A stretch of 64,000 nucleotides of DNA from Engelhardtia mirabilis (lineage in GTDB: Bacteria > Planctomycetota > UBA1135 > GCA-002686595): positions 2,666,001-2,730,000 of the forward strand of contig CP036296.1 in assembly GCA_007751255.1 (NCBI GenBank). Direction: 5' to 3'. How positions within the stretch are numbered: the first letter of the stretch is position 1; each line of letters starts with the position of its first letter. A model generated the notes under the pieces. The model did no database searches, was not told the DNA's origin, and saw only the letters and a program-made list of their open reading frames with translations. The position numbers and the translations under genes were made by a program. This document shows, piece by piece, positions 26,101 to 32,951 of the stretch.

Positions 26101-26182
26101 TCGACCGAAGTCGGGGCCCGATCGCGGATCCGACGGAGGTGATCGCAAGGGCTCGGACTCCGGCGGCTCGTCGGAGAGCTGA
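23156..26182 (+). CDS. truD: TruD-family tRNA pseudouridine synthase with a ~600-residue Gly-rich disordered tail
   Basis: A 1008-residue protein. Residues 1-390 are TruD: the catalytic motif 'AGLKDRQG' has Asp64, with 'SHSDGNAFEITVRAL', 'GLPNYFDDQRFGNLR' and 'LIQLYSFQSHLWNRAV' following the family. TruD makes pseudouridine 13 in tRNA. From about residue 395 to the end the sequence changes to Gly/Ser/Tyr/Arg/Asp only, with units such as 'GGGYSGGGRSGGGGYGGGRP', 'RRDDRGG' and 'SRGDRPGG', resembling eukaryotic RGG/FUS-type low-complexity RNA-binding tails. Usual bacterial TruD is about 350 residues, so nearly two thirds of this protein is an addition. The frame stays open throughout, with codon positions consistent with translation. 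It is coupled by ATGA to the preceding pseudouridine synthase. Confidence 0.9.
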   Translation: MRLKQRVGDFVVRELLRSEYLVDHGPFRVYRVTKRKLTTPEAVSVLAEQAGVDREQISIAGLKDRQGITVQHMSVPTGPELVIDLGDIKIESIGCATEALESSHSDGNAFEITVRALSRGEVDALRANLEDLRTYGLPNYFDDQRFGNLRSGQGWVALDLLRGDVDGGLRRMLCEPSPYDEDRVRRVKQELDENWGKWDECLEVARRLGLHRSIFEHLVDNPEDQAGAFRFVASRLRLIQLYSFQSHLWNRAVTALMRESVPVEERFVLDSVEGPLVCPSGKPPISDGMTESFPLPGPGLDGVDNPVHERLLADALAEHKLVPDQLRIDNVPGFQLKDEPRPLMIVPRHLRVRPAEFDTENRGSKMVRVKFELPRGAYATLVIKRLCATRVGSDAEADAAARAGESRDLRGPRDRDGETRGGGQGPGGGYGQRDSGPRGGGNFGDRSGGRREFAGGGRDDRGFGGGRGGPRDHGGGYRRDDRGGYARNDRDGGPSRGGDRYQGGRPSGGPGDRDARAGGDRGGYRRDDRDQRGGGYSGGGRSGGGGYGGGGYGGGRPGGSDSRGDRPGGGYSGGGRSGGGGYGGGRPGGSDSRGDRSGGGYSGGGRSGGGGYGGGRPGGSDSRGDRPGGGYSGGGRSGGGGYGGSRSGGSVGGGGYSGGGRSGEGESRGDRPGGGYSGGGRPGGGGGYGGGRSGGGYGGGGRSGGGDSRGDRPDGGYSGGGRSGGGGYAGGGRSGGGHGGGGYGGGGRSGSGASRGDRPGGGYSGGERSGGGESGGRRYGGGSYGGGSRPSGGYSGGGRSGGGYAGGDRSGGGGSGGGYSGGSRPGGGYSGGGRSGGGGYSGGGGNRRDDRSGGSRSGGAGWGRGGPSGGERTGGESSGGDRPGGGGGYRGGDRDSGGGYRRDDRGSGGGYRGGGAGGGGYRGGGGGGGGRSSGGGYSGGRSGGGYGGGGDRNRGASGGDRGNDREQGRGGWGKRRFDAGGDRPKSGPDRGSDGGDRKGSDSGGSSES
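24754..25085 (+). repeat. 90-bp tandem repeats inside the truD tail
   Basis: The block containing ACGTGGTGATCGG recurs at 24841, 24931 and 25021, exactly 90 bases apart, with almost no differences. A first, 15-bp longer copy begins at 24754. Each unit encodes 30 residues of the 'GGYSGGGRSGGGGYGGGRPG' plus 'GSDSRGDRP' type. The near identity, compared with the diverged units further downstream, indicates recent in-frame expansion. Confidence 0.85.
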
Positions 26183-26290
26183 TCGAGGCCAGGCGGCCGC
26201 CCCGATCCCCACCGCTCGCTGCGCCAGGGCGCGGCCAGAGCGGTGGGGGGGGCGGCTTCCGCCGCCTTGTGGGGCGAGGGGCCCGCGGCC

Positions 26291-26400
26291 GGAGGCGACC
26301 GTGAGGGCTCGGACTCCCGTGCTTCGACGCTGAACTGCTCGAGTCCCGGCGGAAGGGCCATCGCAACCGCTCGCTGCGCAAGGGCGCGGCGAACGCGGTG
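26291..26400. repeat. Decayed duplicate of the truD 3' end
   Basis: Bases 26291-26400 align over their whole length with 26135-26245, which covers the last 16 codons of truD and 63 bases downstream. Shared stretches include AGGGCTCGGACTCC and CCGCTCGCTGCGC. Both copies end in similar GC hairpin sequence; in the first, ACCGCTC (26211-26217) pairs with GAGCGGT (26238-26244). Between them, GGCGG-CTT-CCGCC (26251-26263) could terminate truD transcription. The rest of the 415-base gap 26183-26597 holds no gene. Confidence 0.6.
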
Positions 26401-26597
26401 CCGAAGGCTGCTCTCGTCGTCTCTCAGCGCGATCGGCTTCGGGCGCTCCGCGAGCAACGCCGCGGCCCGCGTGGGCCTGCTTCGGGTGCGCTCGCGCCGC
26501 GGCAGGTCACGGTGTAGAGTCCAGCGCGCGGCCGCTCCTGCGGGTCGCCCCCGCCCCTGGCCTGCAACTCGCAGCCGCAACTGCTACGCCCTGGAAC

Positions 26598-27467
26598 ATG
26601 ACCCAATCGGATGTTGTCGTCGGTGTGATCGGAGGCTCCGGCCTCTACGAGATGGACGGTCTCGAGGACGTGCGCGAGGTCAGCCTCGCGACGCCCTTCG
26701 GCGCACCGAGTGACGCCTACATCACGGGCACCTTCGCCGGCGTCTCGATGGCCTTCCTGCCGCGCCACGGACGCGGCCATCGCATCTCGCCGTCGGAGCT
26801 CAACTTTCGCGCGAACATCTGGGGCCTCAAGAAGCTCGGCGCGACACACATCGTGTCCGTCTCCGCCGTGGGGTCCATGCGCGAGGACATCGTGCCCGGC
26901 GAGTTCGTGGTCATCGATCAGTTCTTCGATCGGACTCGCCATCGTCCCGACACCTTCTTCAGCGACGGGATCGTGGCGCACGTGCTGTTCGCCGACCCGG
27001 TCTGTCCCGACCTGCGTCTGTTGATGCTCGAGGCCTGTCGCGAGGCGGGGATCAAGGCCCACGACGGAGGGACCTACCTGAACATGGAGGGCCCGCAGTT
27101 CTCGACCCGCGCCGAGTCGAAGATCTACCGGCAGTGGGGGGTGGACGTGATCGGCATGACCAACCTCCAGGAGGCCAAGCTCGCGCGCGAGGCCGAGATG
27201 AGCTACGCGACCCTGGCCATGGCCACGGACTACGACTGCTGGCACGAGGGGCACGATGACGTCACCGTCGAGGCTGTCCTGGAAGTGGCCCATCGCAACG
27301 TGGGCAACGCCAGGGCGGTCGTGAAGGCGGTCGTTCCCAAGATCGCGGCAGGTCCTCCCAGCCGCTTTGCGAATGCCCTCGAGCACGCGATCATGACCTC
27401 CAAAGAGCACATCTCGCCCGAGGTTCGTGAACGGCTCGGGCTGCTGATCGACAAGTACCTGGACTGA
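26598..27467 (+). CDS. mtnP: S-methyl-5'-thioadenosine phosphorylase
   Basis: A 289-residue member of the trimeric purine-nucleoside phosphorylase / MTAP family. 'VIGGSGLYEMDG' (phosphate loop), 'LPRHGRGHRISPSELNFRAN', 'SAVGSMREDIVPGEFVVIDQ', 'NMEGPQFSTRAES' and 'IGMTNLQEAKLAREAEM' are typical, and 'MATDYDCWH' is the MTAP-type purine-site signature, as opposed to the Asn of purine nucleoside phosphorylases. It cleaves methylthioadenosine with phosphate to adenine and methylthioribose-1-phosphate, the entry to methionine salvage. No other salvage genes are adjacent, so it stands alone here. Confidence 0.93.
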   Translation: MTQSDVVVGVIGGSGLYEMDGLEDVREVSLATPFGAPSDAYITGTFAGVSMAFLPRHGRGHRISPSELNFRANIWGLKKLGATHIVSVSAVGSMREDIVPGEFVVIDQFFDRTRHRPDTFFSDGIVAHVLFADPVCPDLRLLMLEACREAGIKAHDGGTYLNMEGPQFSTRAESKIYRQWGVDVIGMTNLQEAKLAREAEMSYATLAMATDYDCWHEGHDDVTVEAVLEVAHRNVGNARAVVKAVVPKIAAGPPSRFANALEHAIMTSKEHISPEVRERLGLLIDKYLD

Positions 27468-27509
27468 GTCTCACCCCTCGCCGCCGCTCCCCTGACCCCA
27501 GCAGCTCCC

Positions 27510-29426
27510 ATGCGACGCCCCGCGCCACTGCCCAGCGCGTTCGATACCGACGACCGGTCGACCCTCGCCGCGGAATCCGCGCGGCACCGAGTGGTGGGAT
27601 CCAAGCGCGGGGTGGCGGAGGGAAGAGCGAAGCGAGCGCTTCGGACGGCGTTACTCACGAGCGCGGTCGCCTGCGTGGGCGGGCTGGCCCTGTGGGGTTG
27701 CCGCAACGGTCCGTCCGCGGATCTGCTCCAGCGCAGCATCGCCGAGGCCGATCAGATGCGCGAATCCGAGGAGGCCTTCGACCCGCGCGGCGCGGTCGAG
27801 GCTCCGGCGTGGCATCGGGGACCGGGCGTGGTCGTCGAGGACACGGGCCCGGCGCGCTTCGTGCCCAAGATTCACGGCGCCTTCGACCCCGACCGAGCTT
27901 TCGAACGCGTGCGTTGGATGGAGGCCCAGTACCGCGCGCCGGGCAACGATGATTACGAGGCGGCGATGGACCGCTTGATCGAGGAGCTCGAGGCCCACGG
28001 CTTCGTTGCCGATGGCGGCTCCAGCGACGCGACTGGTCCTGGCGACTCGAAGCGGGACCGGACCCTCGAATTGCGTGTGATCGAGACTCCCGTGGACCTG
28101 CCGGCTTGGAACCCGATCTCGGGGTCCCTGACCCTGGAGGAGGCCGACGGCGAGATCCACCTGCTGCACGGCTTCGACGACGTCGCCGAGACGGACCGGA
28201 CGATGTTGCCGATCAACGGGCCGGCGGGGGACGTGTCGGGTCCGATCGCCCTGAGCCTGGACGACCTGCGCCCGGGCGACGTTCTGGTGACCGAAGTGCG
28301 TCTGCCCCAGGTGGTGCGGCGGGCGGAGGCACGGGGCGCGGTGGCCGTGGTCTCCTCGTCATTGGGGAGCTACAACGTCGATCCGACCGGCGCCGACCGC
28401 CACCTGGACGCGATCCAGTACCGCCAGCTGCACACGGTTCCGGGGATTCCCGTCTGCCAGATCTCCCAGCGCTCGCTCGAGGTCATCACCGCCGCGACGG
28501 CCCGTGGAGGGGCACAGTTGCACCTGAAAGTCGAGGTGGAGTTCGCGCAGCGACCCCTGCGGACGCTGGTCGCCGTCGTCGTCGGCCGCAGCAAGGGGAA
28601 CGAAGTCATGGGTATCTCGGCTCACCTGCATGAGCCGGGCGCCAACGACAACTCCAGCGGCGTCGCGACCTTGATGGAGTGCGCCGTGCTTCTCGCCGAC
28701 GGCATCAAGGACGGCAGCCTGCGCCGGCCCGACCGCTCGATCGCTTTCATCTGGGGCCACGAGTTCCAGCAGACCGCCGCCTTCCTCGACAACACGGAGC
28801 GCACGGTGGTCGCCGGGATTTCGGCCGACATGACCGGCGAATCGCTGGAGCGAACAGGTGCCATCGCCCTGCTCGAGCGCATGCCCGATCCCGGTGCGCT
28901 GATCACCCTGCCGCCGGACGAGCACAGCGCCTGGGGCGCGGGCGACGTGACCGAGGACAAGCTCGTACCCAGCGGTCTGGCGGTGATCGCGCGCTGCGCG
29001 ATGATCGACGTGGGCTTGGGCGAGGGCGGTTGGGAGTCAGCCGACCACCCATGGGAGGGTGGCAGCGACCACGACGTCTACTTGGCCGAGGGCGTCCCGG
29101 CGGTGCTCTTCTGGCACTTCACGGACTTCGCCTACCACACCAGTCTCGACCGCCTGGAGATGGTCGATCCGCTCGAGATGCGGCGCATGGGCTCGGCGAT
29201 CCTCGGGACCGCCATGGCTGTCGCCGCTGCGAATCCAGGCGACCTCGACCGCTACGTGCGGAGCGTCGAAGTCGAGCGCTCCGTGCGCGTGAAGGCGGCG
29301 CGCGAGGCCTTCGAGTTGGACACGGCGCAGCAATGGGAGAGCTGGTCGAACGGCGCTCGGTCTTGGCTGCGCCGGCTGTGCCTCGGTCTCACCGAAGACG
29401 AAGCCGAGCCGTTCATCGGTCGCTGA
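27510..29426 (+). CDS. M28-family metallopeptidase-like exported protein
   Basis: A 638-residue protein with a long N-terminus before a membrane or lipoprotein-type segment ('ALLTSAVACVGGLALWGCRN'). A PA-like region ('DLRPGDVLVTEVRLPQVVRR', 'ARGAVAVVSSSLGSYN') precedes an M28 zinc-peptidase domain: 'GISAHLHEPGANDNSSGVATLME' (split His and Asp ligands near residue 371), 'FIWGHEFQQTAAFL' (Glu pair region), 'ISADMTGES' (Asp) and 'AYHTSLDRLEMVDP' (last His). The usual HxD is HLH here, so the first ligand set is slightly atypical. M28 enzymes are amino- or carboxypeptidases; the substrate is unknown. It follows mtnP by 42 bases, but its export argues for separate function. Confidence 0.85.
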   Translation: MRRPAPLPSAFDTDDRSTLAAESARHRVVGSKRGVAEGRAKRALRTALLTSAVACVGGLALWGCRNGPSADLLQRSIAEADQMRESEEAFDPRGAVEAPAWHRGPGVVVEDTGPARFVPKIHGAFDPDRAFERVRWMEAQYRAPGNDDYEAAMDRLIEELEAHGFVADGGSSDATGPGDSKRDRTLELRVIETPVDLPAWNPISGSLTLEEADGEIHLLHGFDDVAETDRTMLPINGPAGDVSGPIALSLDDLRPGDVLVTEVRLPQVVRRAEARGAVAVVSSSLGSYNVDPTGADRHLDAIQYRQLHTVPGIPVCQISQRSLEVITAATARGGAQLHLKVEVEFAQRPLRTLVAVVVGRSKGNEVMGISAHLHEPGANDNSSGVATLMECAVLLADGIKDGSLRRPDRSIAFIWGHEFQQTAAFLDNTERTVVAGISADMTGESLERTGAIALLERMPDPGALITLPPDEHSAWGAGDVTEDKLVPSGLAVIARCAMIDVGLGEGGWESADHPWEGGSDHDVYLAEGVPAVLFWHFTDFAYHTSLDRLEMVDPLEMRRMGSAILGTAMAVAAANPGDLDRYVRSVEVERSVRVKAAREAFELDTAQQWESWSNGARSWLRRLCLGLTEDEAEPFIGR

Positions 29427-29475
29427 AGGGCCGCTTGACGGCTGACTTCGGCGTTATCCCACCCCGGGTGCGCGC

Positions 29476-30408
29476 TCAGCGTTCGGGGCGCTTGCCGCCG
29501 AGGGCTGCGTCGAGTTCGGCGCTGCTCAAGGCGCCGTCGCCGTCCAGGTCGAGGCTGGCGACGACCGTCGCAGGCCGCACGGGCAGGGTCATCGGGAACT
29601 CGAGGGCGGTCAGGTCCTCGACGGTGATGCCGCCGTCGCGGTCGAGGTCCAGTCGCGTGAACGGCGGCACGGGGCCGGCGATGCGCGGCGGCATGGGCAC
29701 CTCGCCGAGCCCCGCAGGACGCGAAATGGGGGTGCCGAAGAGGCCTTCGAGGGTCGTCGCCTCGGCGCCGAAGAGGTGCACCGGCGACGAGCGCAGGGTG
29801 TCCAGCAGCGTGGTCAGGAACCCGATCTCGTTGAGTTCGAGCCTTTGGGACGAGTCCGCGTCGAGCTGGCTCAGTGCCAGGGCGGGATCGATCTCGGGCA
29901 CGTCGTAGTCGTCGAGCAGTCGAGTCAGCTCCGCCAGGTCGAGGGCACCATTGAGATCGGTGTCGTAGGCGTTGCGCAGTTGGTCCGTGCCCCGCGCCGG
30001 TGCGGCCACCGCTTCAGCGGGGGGGACCGGGGGCTGGAAGGCGCCCACGCGCTCGATCGCGGCCCTGTAGCGAGCTCCGAACTCCGCCTGACTGACGCGG
30101 CCATCGGAGTCGGTGTCATACCGACCGAACTCGTCGCGATCGAGCAGCAGGGCCTGCTCCGCCTCGCGGAAAGAGATCCAGCCGTTGGAGTCGTAGTCGG
30201 CGGTGCTGAAGTACTCGCGCTCTTGCACGGTCTGCACCGCGTCCGGGGCGGGGGCCGACTCGGCGGCAGTCGGTTCTTGCCCGGCCCCGGTAGCACCCCG
30301 GCCAGCTTGAGCCGCAGTCACGCTCCGAGCCAGAGGCAGGGCCGAGGCGAGGGCGCCGCCCGCACCGAGGGTGCAAGCGATCGCGATGGAAATCCCGGGT
30401 CGACGCAT
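29476..30408 (-). CDS. Secreted EF-hand protein
   Basis: A 310-residue protein with a signal peptide ('ISIAIACTLGAGGALASALP') and six EF-hand loops: 'DYDSNGWISFRE' (71-82), 'DTDSDGRVSQAE' (98-109), 'DTDLNGALDLAE', a degenerate 'DADSSQRLELNE', 'DLDRDGGITVED' and 'DLDGDGALSSAE'. The four canonical loops should bind calcium, and the degenerate one probably not. There is no enzymatic domain. Such calcium-binding exported proteins are common in planctomycetes. It lies 180 bases downstream of the Lon-like gene on the same strand but probably has its own promoter. Confidence 0.82.
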   Translation of the reverse strand: MRRPGISIAIACTLGAGGALASALPLARSVTAAQAGRGATGAGQEPTAAESAPAPDAVQTVQEREYFSTADYDSNGWISFREAEQALLLDRDEFGRYDTDSDGRVSQAEFGARYRAAIERVGAFQPPVPPAEAVAAPARGTDQLRNAYDTDLNGALDLAELTRLLDDYDVPEIDPALALSQLDADSSQRLELNEIGFLTTLLDTLRSSPVHLFGAEATTLEGLFGTPISRPAGLGEVPMPPRIAGPVPPFTRLDLDRDGGITVEDLTALEFPMTLPVRPATVVASLDLDGDGALSSAELDAALGGKRPER

Positions 30409-30588
30409 GCCCCCTAGACTACCCGCACGGGTCGAACGATCGCAGGCCCTGCACGCAGTGCCGATCGGAGTGACCGGCTGGTGACGGCCGATCCGGAGTC
30501 GGTCGCTGGAGCCTCCGCCCCACGGGCTCTCCTCGGCTGCTGTGGTGCCCCGTTGCCCGCCCGTCCTCTGCGGGGACGAGTCGGTGGG

Positions 30589-32394
30589 TTAGCGGGGGCC
30601 GGGCCGGCCCCGTGCGGCTCGGGGTTTGGACCCGCCCTCGTCAGCGCCGGGTCTCGGCCCCGGGGAACGGCCCGAGCCCCGTCCCCGGCGCGGCAAGAGA
30701 GCCAGCTCGAGAACCTCGTCGATGCGGCTCACTAGGTGGATCACCAGGGGCTCGCGAACTTCGCTGGGCAGCCGCATCAGCTCCTCGGCATTGCGACGGG
30801 GAACGACGACCTCACGCACCCCGGCCCGCGCAGCGGCCAAGAGCTTCTCGCGCAGGCCGCCGACGGGCAGGACCGCACCGTGCAGTGAGACCTCGCCCGT
30901 CAGCGCCAGGTCGTGCCTCGCAGCGCGCCGCGACAGCAGCGAGTACAGCGCCACGACGATCGCCGCCCCGGCGGAGGGTCCGTCCTTGGGGATCGCGCTG
31001 GCGGGGAAGTGCAGGTGCAGGTCAAGTTCGTCGAGATGGTTGGCGGCGAGTTTCAGTGAGCCGAGGCGCGTGCGGCCCCAGGAGAGCGCCGTCTGGAAGG
31101 ACTCGCGCATGACCTCGCCCACTTGACCCGTCAGGATCGTGCGACCGCTGCCCGGCATGGCCAATGCCTCGATCGGCAGCAGCGCCCCGCCCGTGGACGT
31201 GTAAGCCAGACCGAGCGCCACGCCGATGCGCGGACGTCGCGCGCGCACCTCGCTCTCGACCAAGGCCGGGCCGAGCAGGGTGCGCACGTCGCTGCGTCGC
31301 ACGCGCAAGCCGCTGCCGCCGCGCAGGACCTCGGCCGCGGCCTTGCGCGCGAGCGTGTCCAGCCTGCGTCCGAGTTGGCGTACCCCGGCCTCCTCGGTGT
31401 GCTCTCGGATGATCGCGCGCACCGCTGCCGGCGTCGGCGTCAAGGACGGCGCGTCGATCCCCGCCCGCGAGCGGGCGCGCGGCAAGAGGTGTCGACGTGC
31501 GATTTCGACCTTGGCGCGCTCTGTGTAGCCCCAGAACTCGATCACGTCGAAGCGGTCGATCAGGGCCTCGGGCATCTCCTCGTGATCGTTGGCGGTCGCG
31601 ATCAAGAGGCAGCGCGAGAGGTCGAAGGGCAAACCCAGGTACTGGTCGAGGAACTCGCTGCGAAGGTCGGAGTCCAACAGTTCGAGCAACGGTCCCCCGG
31701 CGTCGCCGCCCCCGCCCAACTGCAGCTTGTCGAGCTCGTCGAGCAAGATCACGGCGTCGGCCCGCCCCGCGCGGCGCAGGCCCTCGAGGATCGCGCCCGG
31801 GAAAGCGCCTTCTTGTCGGTGGCTGACGCCGCCGAGCTGGTAGTCGTCGGTCATGGCGCCCGTCGCGAGGTTGACGAAGGGTCGCTCCATGGCGCGGGCC
31901 AGGGCCCGGGCGAGGCTCGACTTGCCCGTGCCGGGCGGCCCCACGAACAAGAGGGCGTCCCCGCGGCCAGTGCCGCCCAGCTTGGCCACGGCCAGGGACT
32001 CGAGCACGCGCTGAACGACCTCGTCGCAGCCGGCGTGGGTCTCGGCCAGGTGTCCGGCGATGCGGTCGAGATCGGGCAGGTCGCGCCCCTCCGGTGTCCC
32101 CGTCGAGCCGTCGCCAGGGCCTCCCGGCCAAGGCAGGGAGAGGACCCAGTCGATCCAACCGATCAAGCGGCCCGCTGTGGCCGAGGTGGGAGGCAGGTCG
32201 GCGAGTTGGGCGAGCTCTCGGGAGAGGGCGGCACGGTGCCCGGAGGGCAGGTTGCAGGACGCCAGGCGCTCCTGCAGGTGGTCGGTCAGCCTCGCCCCCG
32301 TATCGACCCTCGAACCACGCTTCGACCGATCTAGAACCCCCTCTAGGGGGCCCAGGGGCAGAAGTTGGCTGTCGTCTTCGAGTCGGTCGCTCAT
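30589..32394 (-). CDS. Lon-like ATP-dependent protease lacking the N-terminal LAN domain
   Basis: About 601 residues. The N-terminal substrate-binding domain of canonical Lon (about 780-820 residues) is absent; the sequence starts near the helical linker ('LTDHLQERLASCNLPSGHRA', 'LIGWIDWVLSLPWPG'). The AAA+ module follows, with Walker A 'GPPGTGKSS', Walker B 'VILLDELDK', sensor 'LIATANDHEEMPEALIDRFD', then the S16 protease domain with catalytic Ser in 'KDGPSAGAAI' and Lys in 'GGLREKLLAA'. Both activities look intact. The Gly/Arg/Pro-rich C-terminal tail is unusual. The ATG at 32394 was preferred over one at 32445 because the extra residues look noncoding. It degrades unfolded or regulatory proteins; target choice must differ without the LAN domain. 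Confidence 0.88.
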   Translation of the reverse strand: MSDRLEDDSQLLPLGPLEGVLDRSKRGSRVDTGARLTDHLQERLASCNLPSGHRAALSRELAQLADLPPTSATAGRLIGWIDWVLSLPWPGGPGDGSTGTPEGRDLPDLDRIAGHLAETHAGCDEVVQRVLESLAVAKLGGTGRGDALLFVGPPGTGKSSLARALARAMERPFVNLATGAMTDDYQLGGVSHRQEGAFPGAILEGLRRAGRADAVILLDELDKLQLGGGGDAGGPLLELLDSDLRSEFLDQYLGLPFDLSRCLLIATANDHEEMPEALIDRFDVIEFWGYTERAKVEIARRHLLPRARSRAGIDAPSLTPTPAAVRAIIREHTEEAGVRQLGRRLDTLARKAAAEVLRGGSGLRVRRSDVRTLLGPALVESEVRARRPRIGVALGLAYTSTGGALLPIEALAMPGSGRTILTGQVGEVMRESFQTALSWGRTRLGSLKLAANHLDELDLHLHFPASAIPKDGPSAGAAIVVALYSLLSRRAARHDLALTGEVSLHGAVLPVGGLREKLLAAARAGVREVVVPRRNAEELMRLPSEVREPLVIHLVSRIDEVLELALLPRRGRGSGRSPGPRPGADEGGSKPRAARGRPGPR

Positions 32395-32722
32395 TGGAGA
32401 GGGGTCCTCGCTCGGCCTCGGGGACGCTCGCTGGACCTGATCCATGGTGCGCGGTTGGCGCCCCTGGAAGGGTCCGAACGGGGGAAGCCCGAGCAGCGTT
32501 AGGACCGCCTTCAGTATCGACCGGTTACAGACCTCGGGCGGGATCGAGCACCAAACGGCGCGTCCTTGCGTTCAGACCTGGGTCCGGACGATGCGCCAAT
32601 CCTCGAAGGTCCAACGGGTTGGGGTCGAGGACCTGGCCGGGGTCTCCGGCGTCGACCTGGCGCAGGACTCCCGGCTGGGTTTGGGCCCACCCCTCCGGCT
32701 CCGTCAACCGGGTGCCGTCCTG

Positions 32723-32790
32723 GGCGGCACTGGCGGCACTGGCGGCACTGGCGGCACTGGCGGCACTGGCGGCACTGGCGGCACTGGCGG
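32723..32790. repeat. 9-bp tandem repeat (GGCGGCACT)n
   Basis: Seven perfect copies of GGCGGCACT from 32723 to 32785, plus five bases of an eighth. It sits in the gap 32395-32951 between the Lon-like gene and the aminotransferase gene. The unit is a multiple of three, so every frame stays open (Gly-Gly-Thr, or Ala-Ala-Leu), but flanking sequence is not protein-like. Perfect identity suggests a variable-number locus. Nothing else was recognised in this 557-base stretch. Confidence 0.9.
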
Positions 32791-32951
32791 CCCGCGCCCG
32801 GCCCACGGCGCGGCGTCCGCCAGGCCCCGCAGCGCGGTCGCACGGCGCACTCGAAATCCGATCCGCTGGGGCCCCGAGGCCGAGTCGGCCGAACCACGCG
32901 AGGGGACCCGGCCGCGGCCCGCCGGGCGCCCGCCCTGGCCCCGCGCAGCGG

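Noticed and set aside
24303-26381. Long minus-strand frame rich in Arg and His opposite the truD tail
   Set aside because: It is the complement of Gly-rich repeats; the forward frame continues a verified TruD domain, so the forward strand is the coding one.
27653-28169. Minus-strand frame opposite the M28 peptidase N-terminus
   Set aside because: Shadow of a gene with clear zinc-peptidase motifs on the other strand.
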